33,413 nucleotides of DNA from assembly GCF_000376845.1 (NCBI RefSeq), contig NZ_AQXY01000015.1, positions 1 through 33,413 on the forward strand. The letters run 5' to 3'. The stretch comes from Thioalkalivibrio sp. ALE14 (GTDB lineage Bacteria > Pseudomonadota > Gammaproteobacteria > Ectothiorhodospirales > Ectothiorhodospiraceae). Positions 25,898-33,413 of this stretch are shown here, piece by piece; within the stretch, counting starts at the first letter, position 1, and each line of letters opens with the position of its first letter. Below the pieces are notes generated by a model. That model saw only the letters and a program-made list of their open reading frames with translations, did not search any database and was not told the origin of the DNA. The position numbers were made by a program, and so were the translations under genes.

Positions 25898-26686
25898 ATG
25901 GACTTCGATTTTTCCGGGGTCGCCATCCTGTTGGTGGTGGCCGGCTTTCTGGCCGGGCTGCTGAATGCGGTGGCCGGGGGCGGCAGCTTCCTGACCCTGC
26001 CGGCCCTGATGAGTGTGGGCGTCCCCCCGGTGGCCGCAAATGCCACCGGGACCGCGGCGCTGTTGCCCGGATACCTCGCCAGCGTCCTCGCGGACGGGAG
26101 GCGGCTGCGCGGGGCCTGGCAGGAGCTGGGGCCGCGGCTGGCCTGGGGGCTCCTGCTGGCGGGCGTGCTTGGCGGGGCCGTTGGCGCGGTCGCCTTGCTG
26201 CTGACCGGAGACGCCGCTTTCCGTGTCCTGATCCCCTGGCTGCTGCTGGTCGCCACGGTGCTGTTCGCGCTGGGGCCCTGGCTGCAGCGCCAGGCGGCGC
26301 GGCCGCATCCGGGGCCGTTGCGCGCCCTGGGCGCGGGGCTGGGCTGCGCCTACGGCGGCTATTTCAACGGCGGCGTCGGGATCCTGCTGATGGCGATCCT
26401 GCGCGGCCAGGGTGTGACGGACCTGCCCCGGGCCAACGCGCTCAAGAACCTGCTGTCCTCGGTGCTGACACTAATGGCCGTCGTGGTCTATATCGCGGGT
26501 GGCCAGGTGGTGGCCACCGGCCTGCTGGCGGTCGGGGCCGGGGCGATCCTCGGGGCGCGTGTCGGGCTGGCGATCGTGCGCCGCCTGCCAGAGGCGGGGT
26601 ATCGCCACGTCGTCACCGGGATCGGTGTGGCGATCACCGCTCTGTTTTTCCTCGACCCCGCCTGGCTTGCATCGCCCACTTCGTAG
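25898..26686 (+). CDS. TauE/SafE (TSUP) family permease
   Basis: A 262-residue membrane protein with about eight TM helices. The family motif lies in GFLAGLLNAVAGGGSFLTLPALMSVG (about 16-41), followed by PPVAANATGTAALLPGY, and the second repeat starts with GAGLGCAYGGYFNGGVGILLMA. TSUP members move sulfite, sulfonates or related organic anions; in a sulfur oxidiser sulfite export is possible, but the substrate is not shown. Start ATG 25898; a GTG one codon earlier is an alternative. The TAG stop lies inside an intergenic repeat. Confidence 0.88.
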   Translation: MDFDFSGVAILLVVAGFLAGLLNAVAGGGSFLTLPALMSVGVPPVAANATGTAALLPGYLASVLADGRRLRGAWQELGPRLAWGLLLAGVLGGAVGAVALLLTGDAAFRVLIPWLLLVATVLFALGPWLQRQAARPHPGPLRALGAGLGCAYGGYFNGGVGILLMAILRGQGVTDLPRANALKNLLSSVLTLMAVVVYIAGGQVVATGLLAVGAGAILGARVGLAIVRRLPEAGYRHVVTGIGVAITALFFLDPAWLASPTS

Positions 26687-26782
26687 GGTGCGTTGAGCGC
26701 CGCGAAACGCATCACCATCGAATACCCGGAAGGTTGCCGCCTTTCGACCGATGTGATTCGCTTCGCTCATCACATCCTACGA
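26681..26782. repeat. Palindromic intergenic repeat overlapping a stop codon
   Basis: The left end TCGTAGGGTGCGTTGAGCG and the reverse complement of the right end (TCGTAGGATGTGATGAGCG, read from 26782) are near-identical and continue through GC-GCGAA. The element is 102 bp with imperfect terminal inverted arms. Related 'TAGGxTGxGTTGAGCG' sequences are common intergenic repeats in gammaproteobacteria, from memory. The TAG of the left end is the stop codon of the upstream permease. Just after it CGAGTCTTTC occurs twice (26780-26801). Confidence 0.72.
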
Positions 26783-26837
26783 GTCTTTCCCGCGAGTCTT
26801 TCGAGGTGGCGAGGTGTGGGTGCCTAACGACGACCGA

Positions 26838-27902
<1,065 letters not shown>

Positions 27903-27903
27903 G

Positions 27904-28836
27904 CTATCCGGCCCCGTTTCCGGAGGGTTCCGGGCTGTCGCGGAGCGTTTCCGGGGCGGTCCCTTCGCTTTCCAGGCTGCGGTACATCGCCTCTTCCGCT
28001 TCCTGATTCAGCACAATCAGGGTGATCCGCCGGTTGATCGCGGCCTCCGGATCGTCGCGGTTGAAGGGCACGCTGGCGGCCAGCCCCACCACGCGGGCGA
28101 TCTGGTCGGGCTCGGTGCCGCCGGCGATCAGGGCGCGGCGGGCGGCGTTGGCGCGATCGGCCGAGAGCTCCCAGTTGGTGTAGTCCGGGCGTAGCAGCGG
28201 GCGGGCGTCGGTGTGGCCGGTGATCGAGACGCGGTTGGGGACCTGATTGATCAGGCCGGCCAGCTCGCGCAGGATCGCGTCGGCGTGCTCCAGCGGACGC
28301 GCGCTGGCGCTGGCGAACATCGGCCGGTTCTCGCGATCGATGATCTGGATGCGCAGGCCTTCGGGTGTGATATCCAGCAGCAGCTGGTCCTTGAAGGGCT
28401 CCAGCGCCTGGCTCTGATCCAGGGCCTCCTCCAGTGCCTCCTGCAGGGTCTCCAGGGCCTCGCGGTCACGGGCCTCGGCCAGCTCGTCGAGGGTTTCTTC
28501 ATCGATCCCCGTCGGGGCCTCCATGGCCTCCGGGTCCTGGATGAGTTCCGGCATGCCCTCGAAGTCGATGATCGATGGGTCCACGCCGGTTCCGTCGCCG
28601 GGCGCCTGGCCCGGCGCGGCGGCTTCGCCCACGAAGGCGGAGGGGTTCTGGAAGTACTCGGATATGCCGGCGCGCTGCTCGTCATCCAGCGCAACGAGCA
28701 GCCACATCACCAGGAAGAAGCCCATCATCGCGAGCGTGAAGTCGGCGAAAGCGATCTTCCACGCGCCGCCGTGGTGGCCGCCCTGGACCACCTTCTTCTT
28801 GACGATGATCGGCTGGGTCTTGTCCTCGACTCCCAT
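27904..28836 (-). CDS. motB: Flagellar motor stator protein MotB
   Basis: A 310-residue stator subunit. The single TM helix (about 27-50) has the proton-accepting Asp32 in AFADFTLAMMGFFLVMWL, the same number and setting as in E. coli MotB. A charged linker (about 75-150) precedes the peptidoglycan-binding OmpA domain, with ITGHTDARP and NWELSADRANAARRAL (about 205-235). The sequence around Asp32 is of the MotB rather than PomB type, which suggests proton coupling but does not prove it. It lies 19 bp behind motA, with the CobW-type gene right after it. Confidence 0.96.
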   Translation of the reverse strand: MGVEDKTQPIIVKKKVVQGGHHGGAWKIAFADFTLAMMGFFLVMWLLVALDDEQRAGISEYFQNPSAFVGEAAAPGQAPGDGTGVDPSIIDFEGMPELIQDPEAMEAPTGIDEETLDELAEARDREALETLQEALEEALDQSQALEPFKDQLLLDITPEGLRIQIIDRENRPMFASASARPLEHADAILRELAGLINQVPNRVSITGHTDARPLLRPDYTNWELSADRANAARRALIAGGTEPDQIARVVGLAASVPFNRDDPEAAINRRITLIVLNQEAEEAMYRSLESEGTAPETLRDSPEPSGNGAG

Positions 28837-28855
28837 GGTAGTGATCCGGAGGCCG

Positions 28856-29707
28856 TCAGGCCCCCTTCACGTACTCTTCCAGTTCGGTAAAGCTCGGGCG
28901 CATCGCGCTTTCCATGGTCTTGCGGCCGAACTCCACCGCGACCTGGGGGCTGTAGCCCTGGACATTGGCGAGGATGCAGGCCTTGATGCACTGCAGGAAC
29001 TTGGCTTCCTCCTGGGCACGAGACTCGAGGGCGGTCGAGGTCGGCCCGGCAAAGCCGTAGGCCAGCAGAATCCCGAGGAACGAGCCGACCAGGGCAGCCG
29101 CCACGCTTGAGCCGATCTCCGCGATGGAGCCGTCGAGTTTGCCCATTGTCATTACGATGCCCAGGACCGCCGCCACGATACCGAAGCCGGGGAGGGCCTC
29201 GGCCACGCGGTGAACCGCATGGGCGGGCTTGTGCGATTCCTCATGGTGGGTCTCGAGGTCCAGGTCCATCAGGGCATCGAGCTCATGCGGGTTCATGCTG
29301 CCGGAGATGATCAGGCGCATGTAGTCGGTGATGAACTCCATCGCGTGGTGATCCTGCAGGATCCGCGGGTGGGCCTTGAAGACCTCGCTTTCTTCCGGCT
29401 CCTCGATGTCGGCTTCCACCGCCATCAGGCCCTCTTTGCGGGCCTTGGTGAACAGCTTGTACATCATGGCCAGCAGGTCGAGATAGTCGTCCGACTTGTA
29501 CTTGCTGCCCTTCATCAGGCTGGGGATGGACTTGAAGACGGTGATGACGACTCGGGGCGGGTTGGCGATCAGGAATGCCCCGAGCGCCGCACCCCCGATG
29601 ATCCAGTACTCGTAGGGCTGCCACATGACCCGGAGGTCGCCACCATGAAAGTAGTATCCACCGAAGACTGACGAGAAAACGATGACGATACCCAGGAAAT
29701 ACTTCAC
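28856..29707 (-). CDS. motA: Flagellar motor stator protein MotA
   Basis: A 283-residue stator subunit with four TM helices. The start MKYFLGIVIVFSSVFGGYYFHGG (GTG at 29707) matches the usual MotA N-terminus and length; an ATG at 29752 would add 15 residues with no family match. The cytoplasmic loop includes MEFITDYMRLIISGSMNPHELDALMDLDLE, whose Arg and Glu face FliG, and the third TM contains LPGFGIVAAVLGIVMTMG with the conserved proline. Neither possible start has a strong ribosome site, and no clear sigma-28 promoter is seen upstream. The start call is moderately sure. Confidence 0.95.
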   Translation of the reverse strand: MKYFLGIVIVFSSVFGGYYFHGGDLRVMWQPYEYWIIGGAALGAFLIANPPRVVITVFKSIPSLMKGSKYKSDDYLDLLAMMYKLFTKARKEGLMAVEADIEEPEESEVFKAHPRILQDHHAMEFITDYMRLIISGSMNPHELDALMDLDLETHHEESHKPAHAVHRVAEALPGFGIVAAVLGIVMTMGKLDGSIAEIGSSVAAALVGSFLGILLAYGFAGPTSTALESRAQEEAKFLQCIKACILANVQGYSPQVAVEFGRKTMESAMRPSFTELEEYVKGA

Positions 29708-29817
29708 GGACCGCGACCCCACATTGCTTAAGCACCATGCCGGACAGGCCATCCGCCCGCATGCGTTGCTATAGTTGACGGGCTTTACGATAACGACTCC
29801 CCTGCGCGAGGTACAGC

Positions 29818-31209
29818 ATGTCCCTGGACAAGGACGCGCCCTACATGGAAGAGGCCGCGCGCCTGGCGGCGCTGGAATGGCCGATTCTCGAAGCCAGCGA
29901 TGCGGTGTTTGCGGACCCGGATGCCCTGGTGAATCGTTCCCTGCGCGAACTGGCGCGCTACGCCGAGCGCGATCCCGGCCTGAGCCTGCGCCTGGTGCGG
30001 CGGGCCAACGCCTCGCGTCGCGGTCTGCGCCAGGAGGTGCACGCGGTGGGCGACGCGATTTCCATGCTGGGCCTGGAGAACGTGCACCGGGAGGCGGCCG
30101 AGGCCCCGCGCGTCGCGGATGTGGTCACAAGACCCCAGGCCTATCGCGAGCTGGCGGCGCAGTCGCGGCTGGCGGCAATGATCGCAGGCGAGATTGCGCA
30201 CAAGCGCCACGACACCGAGCCCGGCGAGGTGGCGCTGGCGGCCCTGCTGAACCAGCTGGGCCTTCTGGCGTTGCTGGCCGAGGGCGAGCCGCGCCTGGAT
30301 CGGCTGCTGGAGATGCTGGAGCTCAGCGCCCTGCCGGACGAGGCCAGCTACGCCGCGCTGGGGTATGCGACGGACGACCTGTCACGTGCCATGGCGGAGC
30401 AGATGGCCCTGCCGGAACTGGTGCAGGGCACGCTGCGTGCGGTCAACGCGGCCCACCACCGGGCCTATGAGGTCATGGTTGCGAGCGCCGTGGCCTGGCA
30501 GGTCTTCCGCGGCATGGACACCGCGCGCGGCGATCGCGACCTCGGGCTGCTGGCCGGCCTGATGGGGCTGACGGACAAGGAGGCCGCGGACCGCGTGGGC
30601 GCGGTCATCGAGCGTTTCAACGAGGATGTCGCCGTGTATCAGCGGGCGCCGCTGGACCCGCAGATCCCCGGTCGTGTCTGGCTGGGCGAGCGCTATCGTC
30701 CGCGCCTGGCCCTGATGCCGCGGGCCGACCTCCTGGAGACCGGGCTCCACGCCCTCGAACAGGAAACGAATCGCGAGGCCCGGATACGCCGGATGCTGCG
30801 AGTGATGCAGTTCGGCGTGGGGTTGAACCGGGTGGTGTTCGCCCGTCTGTCCCGCGATGGGGAGAGCCTGCGCGCCGAGCACCTGGTCGGGACCCTGCAC
30901 GAACCGGAGTTCAGCCACTTCGTGATCAACCGGTCCGCGCTCGGACCGCTGGGTCGGGTCCTGGAGGAGGACGCCGCCCAGTGGTGGGATCGCCGACGCA
31001 TCCATGACGAGATGCCGGCGGCTGTCCGCCGCCTGACCGGCGGGGTGGACTGTCTGGTCGCCCGGTTGTGCGATGGCGACCGCGTACTGGGCATGGTCTA
31101 TGCCGACCGGCGTGCGCACGATCTGGACCTGACCCCGGTGGCCTTCGAGGGGTTTCGCCGCGTGCTGGCGGCGGCCGAGCGTCCTTTCGGCTCCTCAGGG
31201 GAACACTGA
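29818..31209 (+). CDS. HDOD domain protein with GAF-like C-terminus
   Basis: A 463-residue soluble protein. The HDOD domain (about 15-220) shows LRLVRRANASRRGLRQEVHAVGDAISMLG (57-85), the usual region of these HD-related output domains without metal ligands. Residues about 285-455 look like a GAF-type sensor with VFARLSRDGESLRAEHLVG and DCLVARLCDGDRVLGMVYADRR. HDOD proteins act in signalling, motility and stress, mostly with unknown mechanism. It is divergent from motA and upstream of a chemoreceptor, which suggests a motility link. GAGGT precedes the ATG by five bases. Confidence 0.85.
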   Translation: MSLDKDAPYMEEAARLAALEWPILEASDAVFADPDALVNRSLRELARYAERDPGLSLRLVRRANASRRGLRQEVHAVGDAISMLGLENVHREAAEAPRVADVVTRPQAYRELAAQSRLAAMIAGEIAHKRHDTEPGEVALAALLNQLGLLALLAEGEPRLDRLLEMLELSALPDEASYAALGYATDDLSRAMAEQMALPELVQGTLRAVNAAHHRAYEVMVASAVAWQVFRGMDTARGDRDLGLLAGLMGLTDKEAADRVGAVIERFNEDVAVYQRAPLDPQIPGRVWLGERYRPRLALMPRADLLETGLHALEQETNREARIRRMLRVMQFGVGLNRVVFARLSRDGESLRAEHLVGTLHEPEFSHFVINRSALGPLGRVLEEDAAQWWDRRRIHDEMPAAVRRLTGGVDCLVARLCDGDRVLGMVYADRRAHDLDLTPVAFEGFRRVLAAAERPFGSSGEH

Positions 31210-31235
31210 GCGCTTCCCCGGGCCGGGTCGGTGGC

Positions 31236-31262
31236 TCAAGTCTTTCGCGGGGTGGTCGATAC
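31236..31262 (+). promoter_or_regulatory. Candidate sigma-28 (FliA) promoter of the chemoreceptor gene
   Basis: TCAAGTCT-N11-GTCGATAC matches the flagellar consensus TAAAGTTT-N11-GCCGATAA at six of eight positions in each half, with exact spacing. Transcription would start near 31270 and give an about 110-nt leader to the chemoreceptor ATG. Confidence 0.5.
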
Positions 31263-31335
31263 ATGTACAGGGTCGTATATAGGCGATCATAATCCGCAGC
31301 ATTCGCGAGGGGTTGGCCACGGCGTATGGCTGATC

Positions 31336-31356
31336 CCACGGGCCCCGAGCCCGTGG
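31336..31356 (+). other. Perfect 8-bp hairpin in the chemoreceptor leader
   Basis: CCACGGGC (31336-31343) pairs exactly with GCCCGTGG (31349-31356) around a five-base loop. It ends eight bases before the ribosome site AAAAGGA (31364-31370). There is no T-tract, so it is not a terminator; it may affect translation or mRNA stability. Confidence 0.5.
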
Positions 31357-31378
31357 AACAATCAAAAGGACGTACGAC

Positions 31379-32944
31379 ATGCGCAAGAACCTGCCCGTCA
31401 CCCAGACGGAGTACTCGATTGATCAGCACGGCGACCTGATCTCGGCCACCGACGAGAAGGGGCGTATTCGCTACGCCAACAGTGATTTCGTCGAGGTCAG
31501 CGGGTTCGTCTGCGAGGAACTGGAGGGTGCCGCCCATAACATCGTCCGCCACCCGGATATGCCCGAGGCCGCCTACGCGAACATGTGGGAGACCCTGAAG
31601 GCCGACCGGGCCTGGATGGGCATCGTCAAGAACCGCCGCAAGAACGGGGACCACTACTGGGTGGACGCCTTTGTGACCCCCGCCTACGAGCACGGCCGCA
31701 AGACCGGCTACGAGTCGGTGCGCGCGATCCCCGAGCGCGAGCATGTCGCCCGTGCGGAGAAGGTGTATGCCGCGATCAACCGGGGCCGGAGCTTCGCTCG
31801 GCGCTGGTACCACGGCCTCACCTGCCGCCTCGCCGGGACCTGGATCGTCGGCTTCCTGTTGGCGCTGGCGGTGGTGTTTCTGGCGTCCTCGCCAGCGGTG
31901 CAGGCGGGCCTGCTGGTATTGATCTTTGCCGCCGGCAGCATCGCGTCGCTGGCGTTCACGTCCGGTATCCGCCAGGCGGTCAATCGGGCCCGGGAGCAGT
32001 TCGACAACCCGGTAATGGAGGCGATCTACACTGGGCGCCGCGACGACAGCGCTTCGCTGGAGCTGGTGCAGCAGTTCGGGGAGGCGAAGCTGCGCACCGT
32101 GCTGGGCCGGATCGAGGACAAGGCCGACGCGGTGAACGACGATGCCCATGCCATGGCCAGCAGCGTGGAGCAGACCGCCTCCGGCGTGGAGCGCCAGCAA
32201 AACGAGATCGACCAGGTCGCCACCGCGATGAACGAGATGACCTCGACCATCCAGGAGATGGCGAGCAATTCCGCGCGCGCGGCCGAGGCCGCCAACAACG
32301 CCGAGAAGGAGACGGGCGCCGGACAGGACGTCGTGAACGACACGGTGTCCGTGATCAACCGCATGGCGGCGGAGGTGGAGTCCACCGCCGAGAAGCTGGG
32401 CAAGCTGGAGGCCAGCACCGAGGAGATCGACAAGATCCTGAGCGTGATCCGCGAGATCGCGGAACAGACCAACCTGCTGGCGCTGAACGCGGCCATCGAG
32501 GCCGCCCGCGCCGGCGAGCACGGGCGCGGCTTTGCGGTAGTGGCGGACGAGGTGCGCTCGCTGTCGCAGCGCACGGACGAGTCCACCGTGACCATCCGCA
32601 ACATGATCGAGACCCTGCAGTCCGGTGCGCGCGAGGCGATGTCCGCGATGCGCGCCAGTCAGGAACAGGCCGCCGACGGGGTCGAAAAGGCACAGGCGGC
32701 GGGCGACTCGCTGACCACCATCCGCGAGGCCGTCGCCCAGATCACCGAGATGAACACCCAGATCGCCACGGCCGTCGAGGAACAAAGCGCGGTCTCCGAG
32801 GAGATCAACCGCAACGTCACCTCCATCCGTGATGTGGCCAGCGAGACCGGATCGGTCTCGGTGCACGCGCGCGACGCCAGTGCCCGCATGCAGGCCGAGG
32901 CGGCCGAACTCAAGGCCCTGATCCAGCGCTTCGAAGGGAAGTAG
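31379..32944 (+). CDS. Aer-like PAS methyl-accepting chemotaxis protein
   Basis: A 521-residue chemoreceptor. A PAS domain (about 10-120) with [19 protein letters not shown] and a NIVRHPDMP-type tail resembles the Aer redox/oxygen sensor, which binds FAD. Two close TM helices (about 152-195) form a membrane hairpin with almost no periplasmic loop, so sensing is cytoplasmic. The signalling domain (about 240-515) includes the strictly conserved tip [35 protein letters not shown]. No CheR-binding pentapeptide is seen at the C-terminus. AAAAGGA is eight bases before the ATG. Confidence 0.95.
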   Translation: MRKNLPVTQTEYSIDQHGDLISATDEKGRIRYANSDFVEVSGFVCEELEGAAHNIVRHPDMPEAAYANMWETLKADRAWMGIVKNRRKNGDHYWVDAFVTPAYEHGRKTGYESVRAIPEREHVARAEKVYAAINRGRSFARRWYHGLTCRLAGTWIVGFLLALAVVFLASSPAVQAGLLVLIFAAGSIASLAFTSGIRQAVNRAREQFDNPVMEAIYTGRRDDSASLELVQQFGEAKLRTVLGRIEDKADAVNDDAHAMASSVEQTASGVERQQNEIDQVATAMNEMTSTIQEMASNSARAAEAANNAEKETGAGQDVVNDTVSVINRMAAEVESTAEKLGKLEASTEEIDKILSVIREIAEQTNLLALNAAIEAARAGEHGRGFAVVADEVRSLSQRTDESTVTIRNMIETLQSGAREAMSAMRASQEQAADGVEKAQAAGDSLTTIREAVAQITEMNTQIATAVEEQSAVSEEINRNVTSIRDVASETGSVSVHARDASARMQAEAAELKALIQRFEGK

Positions 32945-33006
32945 CGCGCTACGAGCGCCCTTGTGAGGGGACACGAACCGCCCGCCTAGGTCCGGGCGCG
33001 GGTAGG

Positions 33007-33082
33007 GTTTTCACCACGAAGCCACGAAGAAAGGCGATCGCACCACAGAGAGCACGGAGCACACAGAGAAAACCACAGAAGG
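33007..33082. repeat. Dispersed CCACGAAG / CCACAGAG intergenic repeat
   Basis: CCACGAAG occurs twice in tandem (33014-33029), followed by CCACAGAGAGCACGGAG and CACAGAGAAAACCACAGAAGG. This 'accacgaag...accacagag' family is a frequent intergenic sequence in many Proteobacteria, from memory. The DNA between the chemoreceptor stop (32944) and the IS has no gene; a weak stem CGCCCG/CGGGCG (32979-32998) may end the chemoreceptor transcript. Confidence 0.6.
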
Positions 33083-33135
33083 TTTCGATGCGGCTCATGC
33101 CGCCGAGCAAGGCGAAACGGATTGAAGTGGTCCAA

Positions 33136-33413
33136 TGACAGCGGACACCCCAGTTAAGCCACACTAGATGGGTAACTGGAGGTGAATGTGAGCAAGCAGA
33201 GACGAGCGCGATACAGCCGGGAGTTCAAGGCCAACGCGATTGCGATGGTCGAGAGCCAGGGCTATGGCTGCACGGAGGCGGCCCGGCGGCTCGGGATCAA
33301 CCGGAGCATGTTGTCCCGCTGGCAGCGTGAGGCGCGGCGCAAGGCGGCCGGCGAAGCCGTTACTGAGCCGGCCTCGAACGGTCAGGAACAGGAGTTGCGG
33401 CGGCTGCGCGAGG
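33136..33413 (+). mobile_element. Left end of an IS3-family insertion sequence, cut by the window edge
   Basis: TGACAGCGGACACCCCAGTT (from 33136) resembles the terminal inverted repeat of IS3-type elements, and a transposase OrfA frame starts 52 bp in. The right end, OrfB and the target duplication are outside the window. The exact left boundary is uncertain by a few bases. Confidence 0.7.
33188..33413 (+). CDS. IS3-family transposase OrfA, partial
   Basis: The visible 75 codons begin MSKQRRARYSREFKANAIAM and contain a helix-turn-helix (GCTEAARRLGINRSMLSRW), as in the Tnp_1 domain of IS3-family OrfA. The window ends in what should become the leucine-zipper region (EQELRRLRE). GGAGG at 33178-33182 is five bases before the GTG start; an in-frame GTG two codons earlier overlaps that site. 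In this family OrfA fuses to OrfB by programmed frameshift, which cannot be seen here. Confidence 0.88.
   Translation, partial: MSKQRRARYSREFKANAIAMVESQGYGCTEAARRLGINRSMLSRWQREARRKAAGEAVTEPASNGQEQELRRLRE

Noticed and set aside
29753-29817. Sigma-28 promoter for motA in the motA/HDOD gap
   Set aside because: TAAAG occurs on the minus strand but no GCCGATAA-like half follows at the needed spacing.

Overview
The window looks like chromosomal DNA of a high-GC, sulfur-oxidising gammaproteobacterium. The Ectothiorhodospiraceae/Chromatiales, perhaps Thioalkalivibrio-like, fit best. The main reasons are two clear Gly/Tyr-rich sulfur globule proteins, a DsrE2-type sulfur-carrier protein, a TauE/SafE exporter and general gammaproteobacterial gene families. 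The genus is an inference and could not be tested here. I saw no rRNA, tRNA or CRISPR array.

Left third (1-12300, + strand). A leader carries an IHF-consensus site and a -24/-12 (sigma-54) promoter match. It precedes an RND efflux adaptor with a Met-rich insert and an RND pump with an unusual, about 380-residue, histone-H1-like C-terminal tail. Three secreted Gly-rich proteins follow, two of them sulfur globule proteins, and then a strong terminator. After a long hairpin come an orphan ParA-type ATPase, a membrane-anchored DUF302 protein, a one-TM coiled-coil protein, an EHD/dynamin-like GTPase with two TM segments, a 48-residue membrane microprotein and a DsrE2-like protein that ends at a second terminator. 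I read this as one functional neighbourhood that may make, coat, position or remodel the membrane around sulfur globules. That reading is a hypothesis and the most interesting part of the window.

Middle (12300-18280, - strand). A long inverted repeat is followed, in transcription order from the right, by hisI, cysS (ATGA overlap), a DUF1007 protein, a NicO-type Ni/Co transporter with a His-rich loop, and a long-chain acyl-CoA synthetase.

Right half (18280-26690, + strand). A PAS histidine kinase overlaps an Rcp1-like response regulator. A 1301-residue REC-REC-PAS-GAF-GAF-PAS-GGDEF-EAL protein follows, making a compact phosphorelay/c-di-GMP module. Next come an AstE/aspartoacylase-family hydrolase and a TauE/SafE permease whose stop codon lies in an intergenic palindromic repeat.

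Far right (26690-33413). On the - strand, motA-motB is followed almost without a gap by a COG0523/CobW metallochaperone GTPase with a His-Asp repeat. On the + strand are an HDOD protein and an Aer-like PAS chemoreceptor with a good sigma-28 promoter match and a leader hairpin. The window ends in a dispersed intergenic repeat and the left end of an IS3-family insertion sequence cut by the window edge.
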